In this document: positions 18,120 to 26,507 of the stretch, piece after piece
How the letters are laid out: each line of letters starts with the position of its first letter
Position numbering within the stretch: position 1 is the first letter of the stretch
Source: a virus
Virus record (IMG/VR): IMGVR_UViG_3300042330_000100
Coordinates: 1 to 26,965 of that record
Length of the DNA stretch: 26,965 nucleotides
Reading direction: 5' to 3' (one strand)
The notes under the pieces: model-generated
The model's input: the letters and a program-made list of their open reading frames with translations, nothing else
Database searches by the model: none
Told to the model about the DNA's origin: nothing
Program-made: the position numbers and the translations under genes

Positions 18120-20853
18120 TTCTCCGCAGGTCGACGTAACTCAGGCTCATAAATGTCTGAGCGTTGATCGTTGCGTCGAAGTAGGAGATGACCCTTTGGG
18201 TCTCTCGTTGCGAGTAGCTGTGGTAATTTTTTATACGGGTCGCAACCACCGCTGGAAACTCAGTCGGCTGGCCGTTTTCCGTATCCCAGTTGCCCGACGT
18301 GAAGCCGAACTTACGGCACCAGGTCTGCAAGTTCTGGGGCGGAACGAAGAAATATTCGGTCGAGAAGCTGTCCTCGCCGCGGAAGCATTGGACTCCCTGG
18401 CCGCTCAGTAGATCGTAGCCGGCCGCGTCGAGATACCAGGCATCGAGGTCGAAGTCGGGCTCGTAGCCTGTGCCAAAGAATCCAGGCAGGCCAGGGGCGA
18501 AGTTCTGGGTGCAAAGGCAGATCGACTCAGTCCATGAGTCGAGGCGCCACTGCAGCAGGTTCCACAGCCAGGCGCTCTTCGGGATCTTGTGGAAGAATGG
18601 GCCGCAGCCTGGGCCGCCGTTTAAAAGGCCTTTTGCAAAATACGGTATCGCGAAAATGTAGGTGTTACTTTGCCAGTCAAACTTGATCGAGGTCAGATAA
18701 TCAGCGTTTGAATTGACCGCAGAAGCCATTGAAAGCGGCACTGTGGATGCGAACCGGGCATTTCGTTGATCTCGGAAGACATCGTCGATAGCCACCTGAA
18801 CCAGGGTGACGAATGAGGAATTTGGCCCGTCAGGCTTGATGGCGAACTTCGGCGTTTTGTTTGGGCTGCCTAGGATCCGAACCGAGGCATCCACACCGTT
18901 AGGCCCTCCCCATTTGTTGACCCAGAAATCAGCTTCAAAACCGTTGCTTGATTGATAGTCAGGGTCACCAGTACTGGCTCGCATCAACTCATTGTCGTAG
19001 TTGCCGGAGCTGAATCCCCAAGGCCCTCCTGGTGGGATGTAGGCCGCATTGATGGCCCCTTGCAACATTGTCGTAGAGGTTGGAATCGAGTCCCCAATCT
19101 TGGTGGGGAACATATTCTGCCACGGTATCCCAGGAGATGTTGCTGCTGCATTTCTCGATGGAGCGATCAAAGATGTCTTTGTTCTTGAAGAGAAATAGAA
19201 GTCTGTCCATGCACCCACTCCATATCCTGGGTTGTGGCTCTTGACGTAAAGTTGTAATTGTGAGGCGTAGGCCTCGAAATTAATCAGAATATTGCCGTCG
19301 ATGCCTATTGGGCTTCCAACGCTACAGGCCAGCCCCTGGGGCGTCAGCCTGAGTAGGCCGACTCGGTCCTCGGTGATGTCGTGAACGTCTTCGTAGTCGT
19401 TAATAAATCCAGCCTCAACAGCCAGTCGGCGGCGTACGTCGATAACCTTGTCGAAGATCGTCGCCTCGTTGCCGGCAGACCAAAATGAGTCAAAGTTGTT
19501 GGATGGAGGGTAGACCGTCGAAATAGTTATGGGTGTCGTGCTAATCTCCCAGACAGGGCCTTCTCCATTGTTGAAGATGTTGCAGTCGATGGGTGTGATT
19601 TGGAAGTAACCGCGGCGGCTGGTGAGGGTGATGCTGGTCGGGTTTTGGACGACAGTAATTCCAAGCGCCTCCAGCCTTTGGACTAAGCTCCCAACACCCG
19701 GGAAGTTGACTTCGCGATCCTCATAGGTCGGATTGGTGCCATTTGGGTCGATGGTGTATCTGACTTGTGCACGTCCCCAGGTGAACACCAAGTCGCCGAG
19801 CTGCTGCCTAAAGTCCCCGGGATCGGCGTAGGTCTGTGGGTACACCTGCCGGATGTCGTGCTGCACCGTTGGATCGATCTGGGCGCCCATCGTGTGGAGC
19901 CAGTCGAACATGATGAACGGGTTGGCCACGTTGTTGGCCTGGGCCGACCGTTCCAGCGCCAGGAACGGCGAGGTGTTGGGTATCTGCCAGCTCGGCGGTC
20001 CCTCGGCGAAATACGGCACGTCGCCTGGGAAGTACGGGAAGAAATGGTAACAAAAGCCACCGTTAGGCCAGCGCGTGGCCCAGGTGCCGTCCTGGCGGCG
20101 TCGGAATGCTCGGACCTGCCCTGGTCCTACAAACTCCCTATCGCCACTGCCATCGGGTAGCTGGAGCAGCACCTGCACGGTGGTGGTGCCGCAGTTGTGC
20201 ACGCGCCAGCAGTCGTACCGCTGGTAGGTGTTGAGGATACGAAAGACGGTCAGGCCCTCGATGGCGATCTCGGCGACAGCCAGCTTGTGCTTGTGGATCC
20301 GACCAGGAGGCAGTGTGGGGTCGGAAGGCCCGAGGCTGCCGCGGACATAGGACGTCAGGCCTGAGCCGGCCTGAGGATCCCAGCCGAGGTGCACGTCGTA
20401 CTGGATGCCGGCCACCTCCCGGCGCAGTAGCTCGAAGCTGTAGTGGATCGATCCGACGTCACAGGTGAAAGGATCGCCAGATGTGCTGTGGTGGTCGACG
20501 TAGACCTGGCCGCCGGCCACATCGAGGTGCTTGTTCTCTAGCTTCGACAGGGCGATCTTGGCCGCCTGTTGGCTGTGCTCGTCGCGGTAGTAGCCGATGC
20601 CAGGGATGGACGGGTTAGGCACTCCTCCGTCGTCATGCAGGCGCATGGCTGTCTGCGCATCGTTGCGGTAGACATACCAGACGCCGTAAGGGAACGGCGC
20701 CGACCAGTGATCGAAAGGCTGGAATCTCGATTGCGCCCACAGCGGACCCATCTCATTCAACGCTGCCCGACATTTCGCGTCGAACCGGCTATACAGGACG
20801 TTCAGGTTGTAGGCCGTGAACATCTTGTCTTTCCTGTCGGTAGCGTAGGGCAT
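18115..20853 (-). CDS. Large tail protein (912 aa), probable tip/receptor-binding component
   Basis: This is the longest gene and the last of the tail block. The protein has no signal peptide or long coiled coil. It shows Trp/Tyr/Cys-rich aromatic segments (CYHFFPYFPGDVPYFAEGPPSW, NFDSFWSAGNEATIF) and many Pro/Gly loops, like multidomain beta-rich virion proteins. Residues about 1-260 (YSRFDAKCRAALNEMGPLWAQSRF ... RVHNCGTTTVQVLLQLPDG) seem an independent domain. It follows five tail genes and precedes the early region. In siphoviruses this position usually holds the tip, baseplate or receptor-binding protein. I do not recognise a named family, and an enzyme function cannot be excluded. Confidence 0.8.
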   Translation of the reverse strand: MPYATDRKDKMFTAYNLNVLYSRFDAKCRAALNEMGPLWAQSRFQPFDHWSAPFPYGVWYVYRNDAQTAMRLHDDGGVPNPSIPGIGYYRDEHSQQAAKIALSKLENKHLDVAGGQVYVDHHSTSGDPFTCDVGSIHYSFELLRREVAGIQYDVHLGWDPQAGSGLTSYVRGSLGPSDPTLPPGRIHKHKLAVAEIAIEGLTVFRILNTYQRYDCWRVHNCGTTTVQVLLQLPDGSGDREFVGPGQVRAFRRRQDGTWATRWPNGGFCYHFFPYFPGDVPYFAEGPPSWQIPNTSPFLALERSAQANNVANPFIMFDWLHTMGAQIDPTVQHDIRQVYPQTYADPGDFRQQLGDLVFTWGRAQVRYTIDPNGTNPTYEDREVNFPGVGSLVQRLEALGITVVQNPTSITLTSRRGYFQITPIDCNIFNNGEGPVWEISTTPITISTVYPPSNNFDSFWSAGNEATIFDKVIDVRRRLAVEAGFINDYEDVHDITEDRVGLLRLTPQGLACSVGSPIGIDGNILINFEAYASQLQLYVKSHNPGYGVGAWTDFYFSSRTKTSLIAPSRNAAATSPGIPWQNMFPTKIGDSIPTSTTMLQGAINAAYIPPGGPWGFSSGNYDNELMRASTGDPDYQSSNGFEADFWVNKWGGPNGVDASVRILGSPNKTPKFAIKPDGPNSSFVTLVQVAIDDVFRDQRNARFASTVPLSMASAVNSNADYLTSIKFDWQSNTYIFAIPYFAKGLLNGGPGCGPFFHKIPKSAWLWNLLQWRLDSWTESICLCTQNFAPGLPGFFGTGYEPDFDLDAWYLDAAGYDLLSGQGVQCFRGEDSFSTEYFFVPPQNLQTWCRKFGFTSGNWDTENGQPTEFPAVVATRIKNYHSYSQRETQRVISYFDATINAQTFMSLSYVDLRRI

Positions 20854-20856
20854 GGG

Positions 20857-21066
20857 TCAGTAGAACCAAGACTCCTCGGAGGTCTGCACCGTTGTCGACA
20901 TCACCGGGGTCTTTAGAGTCGTGCCGTTGGCATTCTGCTCGACCCGTTGGCCAGGCCCGGCGACGAGCTGGACCCGTCGAACGGCCTCGATGAGCTGGTT
21001 GATGGCCCGGGCATGATCTGCCTTAAGGCCGGTCTCGGCCAGTTTGGAGGGCAGTTGAATGGCCAT
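20857..21066 (-). CDS. Hypothetical 69-aa tail-region protein
   Basis: A small protein, MAIQLPSKLAETGLKADHARAINQLIEAV, followed by RRVQLVAGPGQRVEQNANGTTL. The helix then hairpin resembles a short fibre or virion-adaptor start. The segment 'PGQRVEQNANGTTLKTP' is the 'PGxGIxVxxxxxGTxL' pattern of small phage proteins found next to fibre/tip genes. It lies between the duplicated pair and the 912-aa gene with gaps of two to three bases, so it is likely a structural accessory of the tip. Confidence 0.72.
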   Translation of the reverse strand: MAIQLPSKLAETGLKADHARAINQLIEAVRRVQLVAGPGQRVEQNANGTTLKTPVMSTTVQTSEESWFY

Positions 21067-21068
21067 GG

Positions 21069-21425
21069 CTATAGCTCGCAGAACTGGGCGAAGATCTTAA
21101 CCGGGCTGTTGCTGGCTTTGACGTACATCGTCGCATCGACCCATGGGATCAGGATGAACTGCCCGGCTGGGATCTGGAACGAGTACGGTGAGGAAGGCCC
21201 GATAGAGACCGGGTTGACCAGGTCCAGGTTGACCACCAGGAGGCGGTAAGGCGTCCCGAGGTCAGCGGTGAGGTCCAGAACCTCGTCGCTAGTGCCGACC
21301 ACCTGGGTCTGCTGCCCCATGTCGGTGCCGGTCATGTTGGCAATAGCGCTGTAGGACAGTGAGTTGATTACGGCGCCGCCCTTGGAGGCGTAAAGCCGCG
21401 CGGACATCTCGACTTCGTTTGCCAT
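21069..21425 (-). CDS. Small beta-rich tail protein, copy 2 of a tandem pair (118 aa)
   Basis: It shares the layout of the 124-aa gene upstream: MANEVEMSARLYASKGGA / MADEIQMTARLYASKNGA, then MTGTDMGQQTQ / MVGTDMGSQTQ, and the common end (FAQFCEL / QATFCEI). Both are single beta-rich domains with a terminal FCE(L/I). The family is known to me from phages as small virion proteins without clear function (pattern ...GTSxExLxL...LxxxNLDxxNxVxxG...IPAGxxxLIP...). Both have an A/C-rich leader. Tandem placement before the tip gene suggests alternative or layered accessory subunits. Confidence 0.8.
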   Translation of the reverse strand: MANEVEMSARLYASKGGAVINSLSYSAIANMTGTDMGQQTQVVGTSDEVLDLTADLGTPYRLLVVNLDLVNPVSIGPSSPYSFQIPAGQFILIPWVDATMYVKASNSPVKIFAQFCEL

Positions 21426-21437
21426 AGGGTTGGTGCG

Positions 21438-21812
21438 TTAAATCTCGCAGAAGGTGGCCTGGATGGTCACCGCGGAGGTGTTAGCAATCAGGTAGAGGTT
21501 CGTGTTGATGTACGGGATCAGCATGGTCTCGCCGGCCGGAAGTCGCATCGTGCCGGCACCTGCGATAAAGCCAGAGCTGAACGACAGCTCGACGTAGTTG
21601 GTGGAATCAAGGTTGGAGATCAGCACCTTGTATGGGCTGGTCACGTCGACAGGCACATCCAGGGTCTCAGAAGATGCGGTGCCGATAGATTGAGTCTGTG
21701 AACCCATGTCGGTGCCGACCATGGTGGCGCTCTTGGTGTAGGTGACCGAGGGTAGGTAAGCGCCGTTTTTGGAGGCGTACAACCGGGCCGTCATTTGGAT
21801 TTCGTCTGCCAT
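21438..21812 (-). CDS. Small beta-rich tail protein, copy 1 of a tandem pair (124 aa)
   Basis: Paralogue of the 118-aa gene immediately downstream, with 12 bases between them. Matched blocks: RLYASKNGA, GTDMGSQTQSIGT, TSPYKVLISNLDSTNYVELS, RLPAGETMLIPYINTNLYL and TIQATFCEI. Differences are spread over the whole length, so the duplication is old. Likely a tail- or baseplate-associated beta-sandwich protein; no enzymatic motif. Confidence 0.8.
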   Translation of the reverse strand: MADEIQMTARLYASKNGAYLPSVTYTKSATMVGTDMGSQTQSIGTASSETLDVPVDVTSPYKVLISNLDSTNYVELSFSSGFIAGAGTMRLPAGETMLIPYINTNLYLIANTSAVTIQATFCEI

Positions 21813-21835
21813 AGTGTGTGTTTTTTAAAGGTTAT

Positions 21836-22693
21836 TCAGAAGAACGGGTAAATGAGTGTGTCGTAAGGTGCGAAAGTCCAGGCGATGACCTGCTCAACCT
21901 GGTTGGTTTTGTTGACCAGGCTAGTCGAGAAGTTGGTTTGCTTCCAGCCCCAGACGGTGCCGAAGGGCGCTAAGACTGCCCCGGTGGCTTGATCTTTGGG
22001 AATTTTGGGAAGCATTTGTTGCACAGATAGTGGCAGATTCCAATTCTGAGCAAACGATTCGACCGTGTAGACAGGCGGTATTCCGTTAGGAATTTGAGGC
22101 AGGCCTAGATTTCCGGAAAAAGTGGCTATCCTAGTCAGACTGACTCGAGCAATAGGGAACGTGTCTTGGCCGCGGTAGAGCATCTGCCAGACTTTAAGCG
22201 CCATCGGATAACGAGCTGGGTCTGCGAGGTTAGTATCTCTCTGAGATAAAACCTCACCGTTTTTAGCGGCTGTCTCAATAATGAACTTGTAGAGGTTTGG
22301 ATTCCCTGTCGAGTTGGCCTCCTTGTCGACTGCTGGCAGAGCAAACACCGACACATCGAGGTAATCGGTGCGGAACTCGTAGCGGATGTCTGCTATTTCT
22401 CCAGGTAACGGGGCCGACTGATCTTGTATTGCAAGGCTGGGGTCGTAGGAGTTGCCGCCGATTGTGACGGTGGCCTCAGAATACGGGCCGTCCTCGCGGA
22501 TGCTGTACTTGGCGCCCAGGGCCACCCATTGGGCCGAGGCTATCCGAAGTGCATCCTTGGGGCCTTTAAATATCAGCGTGACAACTCGCCCATTGCCAAC
22601 GTTGTCGTATCCACGACTGACTTCGACATAGGTCAGCGGCGTGTTGCTCGGAGGCGGCGTCGGAGCGATTAAGTTACCCTGGATCGTTGCCAT
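21836..22693 (-). CDS. Minor tail protein (285 aa), function unknown
   Basis: It starts MATIQGNLIAPTPPPSNTPLTYVEVSRGYDN, a proline-rich lead into beta-rich segments, and contains YEFRTDYLDVSVFALP, WQMLYRGQDTFPIARVSLTRI and a C-terminal LVNKTNQVEQVIAWTFAPYDTLIYPFF. It has no Cys and no obvious active site. Position immediately after the tape measure is where distal-tail or tail-completion proteins lie. Assignment by context; the family is not recognised. One base separates it from the tape-measure stop. Confidence 0.72.
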   Translation of the reverse strand: MATIQGNLIAPTPPPSNTPLTYVEVSRGYDNVGNGRVVTLIFKGPKDALRIASAQWVALGAKYSIREDGPYSEATVTIGGNSYDPSLAIQDQSAPLPGEIADIRYEFRTDYLDVSVFALPAVDKEANSTGNPNLYKFIIETAAKNGEVLSQRDTNLADPARYPMALKVWQMLYRGQDTFPIARVSLTRIATFSGNLGLPQIPNGIPPVYTVESFAQNWNLPLSVQQMLPKIPKDQATGAVLAPFGTVWGWKQTNFSTSLVNKTNQVEQVIAWTFAPYDTLIYPFF

Positions 22694-22694
22694 A

Positions 22695-23690
22695 TTATTC
22701 TACAGCCTGAGCTGTTCTGCCGGTGTTTACTCGGACCGCACGGGTCTCGTTGGTCTGGATCTTGATTTGCCCCATGAGAGTGTTGGCCCATCCAGGAGGC
22801 GCTGGTGTCGAGAACATTGAGGTCTCTCGTTTTACCCTGCTGTCTATTGTGCCAATGGTTCCGCTTGGCATTGATATTGACCCTAAACTTTTACTAACAC
22901 CCTGAGATGAATCGACCGCTCCTCCAAGGCCGATTCTATATGGTTCCATCTCTTCTCTAAACTTTTTAAAAACACCGCTAAACATATTGTTATATACAAT
23001 TAGCTCTTTAGCAGCCTCCTCGACTTTGTTTCCGAAGAAATTGAGATAAGGCACTGAAGCAACAGTAACTTGCCGCTGTATCTCATCCATACGGTCAGCT
23101 AATTTTCCAACCTGATCGATTTGTTCTTTAGAAATTATGTCGATCGGACCCATCTCTTTTATCTTAGACATTGCTCCGGCTGCCTTGAATGCCTCATCAC
23201 CGAGGATAGCAATCATGGCTGCCTGTGTCTGGGCGCTGCTGCCTGCATCCTTGTGCGCTTGGCCCATCCTAGAAATAAGATCGATGTTTGAAATGCTCGC
23301 ATCGTTAAGTTCAGCGACTGAAAAGCCTAGTGTCTTGAAGTATTCCCGGGCTTTGCCTCCCTCCTCAATAGCCTTCAGGCGCTCCTGACTGACTTTAGTG
23401 ATCGACTTGGCCATGGCCTCGAAGGAAACACCCGTCTGGCCTGCCAGCACCTGAAGGCGCTGCACGTCGTCGGTGCTGATGTTGAGTTGCTCGGAAAGGT
23501 CTCCGATGGCGTCGACTGTCTGAATCACCTTGGAGACAAATGCGCCGATGGCAGCAACAGATAGCGCTGCACCAAGCTGAGATCCTACCGATTGCCGGAA
23601 CTTGTCGGTCGTGCTCGAAGCCTTTTTTAAGCCGCTTTCGTAGGCAGAACCGTCCAGGCCGAGCTTTGCAATAAGTGAGAAAATGGCCAT
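22695..23690 (-). CDS. Tape measure-like protein (331 aa, short)
   Basis: The N-terminus MAIFSLIAKLGLDGSAYESGLKKASSTTDKF matches tape-measure proteins (small strand followed by helices), and residues 35-60 (QLGAALSVAAIGAFVSKVIQTVDAIG) form the typical hydrophobic segment. Then long helices (DLSEQLNISTDDVQRLQVLAGQTGVSFEAMAKSI, IDQVGKLADRMDEIQRQVTV) and a Ser/Gly/Pro-rich end follow. Tape measures set tail length at roughly 0.15 nm per residue, so 331 aa would mean a very short tail (~50 nm), if all is used. Longer proteins (>600 aa) are usual for siphoviruses. The gene is lower in GC than neighbours. Confidence 0.75.
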   Translation of the reverse strand: MAIFSLIAKLGLDGSAYESGLKKASSTTDKFRQSVGSQLGAALSVAAIGAFVSKVIQTVDAIGDLSEQLNISTDDVQRLQVLAGQTGVSFEAMAKSITKVSQERLKAIEEGGKAREYFKTLGFSVAELNDASISNIDLISRMGQAHKDAGSSAQTQAAMIAILGDEAFKAAGAMSKIKEMGPIDIISKEQIDQVGKLADRMDEIQRQVTVASVPYLNFFGNKVEEAAKELIVYNNMFSGVFKKFREEMEPYRIGLGGAVDSSQGVSKSLGSISMPSGTIGTIDSRVKRETSMFSTPAPPGWANTLMGQIKIQTNETRAVRVNTGRTAQAVE

Positions 23691-23693
23691 TTG

Positions 23694-24260
23694 TTAGTTC
23701 CTTACCGTCTGCTGTTCTTGAGCATAGCGCCAGAGGGCATCGTTCTTATCGTTCCACAGCTCGACCTGACCGTGCATTTCGGCATTGGTCAGGAAGAACC
23801 TTTCGGCATCGGTCACCGGCATATTTAGAACCGTCTCCTCGGTGAATCCAATGTCGACCAGGCCAACCAGCAGCCTTTCGGGCCAGGGCATAGCGGCCTC
23901 CCTGGATCCTGCACCCGGCTGCCGGAGAACCTCTGGGCAGTCGGATTTGTCGCCGATCCACTCCTGGAGGGTGTGACACTCCTTGGCTATGTCGGACTTG
24001 CTGACCTTCTTCCGCATCAGCCGGAGCGGCACCCAGCGGAACACCGAGGCCATAGCCTTGACCGACTCCTGGGCAGATTGGCTGCACACGACGACAGCCT
24101 CGACCAGGTCGTTAGCGGTGGCCCGGCCTCCGGTGACGAAAGGCGATCCGAGGCGATGCAGCAGGATGGCGTGGCCGACAGTAAAGGGCACCATGCGGAG
24201 CCCGATCACCATCGGACAGGGCTTGGCTGTTGCGCTTAGGATGGCGGCCAGGCTGCTCAC
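23694..24260 (-). CDS. Putative tail assembly chaperone-position protein (188 aa)
   Basis: It lies between the tail tube and the tape measure, where phages encode tail assembly chaperones. The protein is mainly helical (MVPFTVGHAILLHRLGSPFVTGG, NDLVEAVVVCSQSAQESVKAM, WPERLLVGLVDIGFTEETVLNMPVTDAERFFLTNAEMHG). I find no slippery heptamer for the usual frameshift. Its ATG overlaps the tube gene (ATGA) and its stop is three bases before the tape measure. The role is inferred from position. Confidence 0.62.
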   Translation of the reverse strand: MSSLAAILSATAKPCPMVIGLRMVPFTVGHAILLHRLGSPFVTGGRATANDLVEAVVVCSQSAQESVKAMASVFRWVPLRLMRKKVSKSDIAKECHTLQEWIGDKSDCPEVLRQPGAGSREAAMPWPERLLVGLVDIGFTEETVLNMPVTDAERFFLTNAEMHGQVELWNDKNDALWRYAQEQQTVRN

Positions 24261-24748
24261 AGGTTGGTTGCGGCGCCGGCGGAGATGTTAATGAATCGTT
24301 TTAGTGTCATCGTGCCGGTCGCTTTTCCTGTCTGTGTGGTCTTAATCGAACCGCCGCCAGCATAGATCCATCGACCACCGCTGCCGGTGTTGATAGCGTC
24401 GGCGTAGCCTCCAAAATTGATAACTGGAGCGCCGGTGATGGCAACAGTGCCGTTACCTACGGGTAATGAGCAGCCATAGAGGCGTTCCAGTAGGGCGGTT
24501 GCTTCAGTGGCATTGGTCCCGACAGGGATAAAATTGACCGTCAATGTCAGCCGGTTGTTGTAGGTAATGTGGCCGACCACCTCGCCGCTGCTGTTCCGAA
24601 CCTCTTCGGTGTCACATTCGTGAGTGATGTCGTAGTTCTCGATGCTAGGTGAGACATATCCTCCGACGATGAGTGAGCCACCTGCGTCATAGACAGCGAT
24701 GGTCGCCGGTGATCCGAACAGGTATTTATTGCCTTGCGTGTTAGCCAT
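24257..24748 (-). CDS. Major tail tube protein (163 aa)
   Basis: MANTQGNKYLFGSPATIAVYDAGGSLIVGG begins a beta-rich protein with ENYDITHECDTEEVRNSSGEVVGHITYNNRLTLTVNFIP (strands) and GKATGTMTLKRFINI at the end, the GxxTxTxxLKR-like pattern of tube proteins. Size is in the range of lambda-like tube proteins (~160-250). It would stack as hexameric rings over the tape measure. Neighbours on either side (tail terminator-like, chaperone-position gene) agree. Confidence 0.8.
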   Translation of the reverse strand: MANTQGNKYLFGSPATIAVYDAGGSLIVGGYVSPSIENYDITHECDTEEVRNSSGEVVGHITYNNRLTLTVNFIPVGTNATEATALLERLYGCSLPVGNGTVAITGAPVINFGGYADAINTGSGGRWIYAGGGSIKTTQTGKATGTMTLKRFINISAGAATNL

Positions 24749-24760
24749 GTGTGTAGGTGT

Positions 24761-25243
24761 TTAAAGGGTTGCCGAACAGTAGAGGGTGAATGTCCTGGTG
24801 AACGTCCTGGACCGATTAGAGATTGAGGATGCCCCAAAGTCCAGAGGGGCGGCGAATTGCGCCGTAAAGGGGCCGCTAGGGTCGTTTGCTGCGGCATCGA
24901 GGGCAGAGGCCCCGGTGTCGTCGAACAGCGGCAGGATCCGGTTGTCGAGCACCTGGACGGTGGTCAGCACAGCAGCCTCGTCGGTGTCGTCGGCAGATAG
25001 CTGCAGCTCGACCGCGATCTCGATCTCACAGGTCAGATCGGTGCGCTGCATTGGCCTGGCTGAATTGGTCGAGACAACCAGGCGCGGGAAGTTGGGCATG
25101 ACGTCCTGGTCGTCGGGGTCGTCGTAGAGGCCGCGGCTGTAGGACGTGAGGCAGGTCGGTGTGCCGGCGCCGGAGGCCGACCAGTTGGCTGCTGCCAGGT
25201 AGTCAGCGACTGCAAGTTCAGCTCTTAGGGCGGCGGCGTTCAT
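24761..25243 (-). CDS. Tail terminator/completion-like protein (160 aa)
   Basis: Helix then beta-rich (MNAAALRAELAVADYLAAANWSASGAGTPTCLTSYSRGLYDDPDDQDVMPNFPRLVVSTN; TCEIEIAVELQLSADDTDEAAVLTTVQVLDNRIL; RTFTRTFTLYCSATL). This is the layout of tail terminator proteins (gpU-like), which cap the tube. The gene overlaps the neck protein gene (ATGA) and lies 12 bases before the tube gene. Identification by order and fold pattern. Confidence 0.65.
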   Translation of the reverse strand: MNAAALRAELAVADYLAAANWSASGAGTPTCLTSYSRGLYDDPDDQDVMPNFPRLVVSTNSARPMQRTDLTCEIEIAVELQLSADDTDEAAVLTTVQVLDNRILPLFDDTGASALDAAANDPSGPFTAQFAAPLDFGASSISNRSRTFTRTFTLYCSATL

Positions 25244-26055
25244 TTGATTGTGATCCCGTTGTCTTCGAGAACCTTCCCGTTGGCCAGGAGGGCCTCGGTC
25301 ATGTGGTTGATCATCTCCGTCGTCTCGTCGTCCATGGCCTTCTGCATTGCCTCGTTGTAGATTTGCGCCACTCGGTTGTACTGGTTGTCTGCCACACCTG
25401 TACGCATCGAAACGAAAGCGGTGGGATTAAATCCAGGAACCGCCTGGAATCCATGTGCAACAGTGCCTTTGTGAATGGCTATGTTTTCCTCTTGTAAACC
25501 GTACTGATTAGCCACGGCAACAAGGGCTGCGTTTGGTTTCTTTTTTGCCCTGTATCCTGGGGGTTTGACTAATGGCACCCACTTGGGGGCGGAGTATTGG
25601 CTGAATCCACGGTTGTAGATGCGGATTGATTTCACCACCGCGCTGCGAAGATATCCAACAGATCCAATGGACTTCTTCATCAACGCCGAGGCAGCCGCCT
25701 TCATTCTTTTTCCGTAAAGACCATGGCCTCCGTTTAGGTTTGCTGTTGGGTTTTTAGCGGCTTTTGCTTGAACGATAAGGTGGACTCTCCTGAGAATTCT
25801 TGAGGTTCCAACACGTTTTCCGGTCTTCTTAGACTTGCGGTTGATGTCACCAACCGGCGTCCCAAGGTAGTCAGCGATCCTCCGGCGCTCCTGGCCCGGG
25901 CTCTTGGGCGGCACCAGGACGAACAGTCTCACCATCAAATAGAAGAACCGGCTGTTGATGGCCTTGTGAAGGTCGCGGCTTGTCGTCAGCAGATACTGCT
26001 TCATGGCAAGGTCGAACTTGCCGCTGTCGACCGTCATGTTGACTCCGAATTTCAC
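25240..26055 (-). CDS. HK97 gp10-like neck/tail-completion protein (271 aa)
   Basis: The start MKFGVNMTVDSGKFDLAMKQYLLTTSRDLHKAINSRFFYLMVRLFVLVPP fits the helical start of gp10-like neck proteins (usually ~130-170 aa). This one is larger, with a basic insertion (RKSKKTGKRVG ... KAAKNPTANLNGGHGLYGKRMK) and a C-terminal helix NQYNRVAQIYNEAMQKAMDDETTEMINHM. The basic insertion is high in Lys/Arg, unusual and AT-rich at DNA level. It lies between the connector-like gene and the terminator-like gene (ATGA overlaps on both sides), as expected for neck proteins. Confidence 0.65.
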   Translation of the reverse strand: MKFGVNMTVDSGKFDLAMKQYLLTTSRDLHKAINSRFFYLMVRLFVLVPPKSPGQERRRIADYLGTPVGDINRKSKKTGKRVGTSRILRRVHLIVQAKAAKNPTANLNGGHGLYGKRMKAAASALMKKSIGSVGYLRSAVVKSIRIYNRGFSQYSAPKWVPLVKPPGYRAKKKPNAALVAVANQYGLQEENIAIHKGTVAHGFQAVPGFNPTAFVSMRTGVADNQYNRVAQIYNEAMQKAMDDETTEMINHMTEALLANGKVLEDNGITIK

Positions 26056-26507
26056 TTGGTCTTGGCCCCCAGTTCAAGGTTGTAGTAGGCGCCGGAGGCG
26101 TCTACACGGCAGGACAGGATGCGGAGGGTGCGGCCTTGATAGACCAGCGTCCTACCGACCACCGGCCGAGGCTTGCAGAAGGTCAGGGCGATGCGGTCGG
26201 TGTTCTCCTGGAGGATGAATAGGCCGTCCTCCTTGAGTAGCCTGGAGAAGGTCGTGCCCTGGTCGAGCGTGTAGAGCGTCGAGTCCATCGAGACCAGGGT
26301 GCTGTCGCAGGTCTTCCAGTCGGAGAACATGACCAGGATCCTCGATGTCACGTTGTCCTGGAACCCACCGGAGATGGGCACGTTGGCATCGTTGACCGCT
26401 GCCGGGATGCACCGGATCGACGCCCCTTCCCAGATGAACATCGGCGCCCCCAGCATCTGCTGGAGCACCGCCATGCCCTGCTGGAGACTGGATCCGATGG
26501 TGGTCAT
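26052..26507 (-). CDS. Head-tail connector/stopper-like protein (151 aa)
   Basis: The first part forms a helix (SSLQQGMAVLQQMLGAPMFIWEGASIRCIPAAVND), and the second, from ~100, is beta-rich, ending VGRTLVYQGRTLRILSCRVDASGAYYNLELG, a strand pattern of head-completion (gpFII-like) proteins. The ATG at 26507 overlaps the last base of the upstream stop (TGATG). Its place directly before the gp10-like gene is the usual head-tail joining position. Confidence 0.68.
   Translation of the reverse strand: MTTIGSSLQQGMAVLQQMLGAPMFIWEGASIRCIPAAVNDANVPISGGFQDNVTSRILVMFSDWKTCDSTLVSMDSTLYTLDQGTTFSRLLKEDGLFILQENTDRIALTFCKPRPVVGRTLVYQGRTLRILSCRVDASGAYYNLELGAKTK

Noticed and set aside
23650-23720. Programmed frameshift in the tail chaperone gene
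   Set aside because: No slippery heptamer seen at the end of the 188-aa gene, and the next frame is the tape measure with its own ATG.
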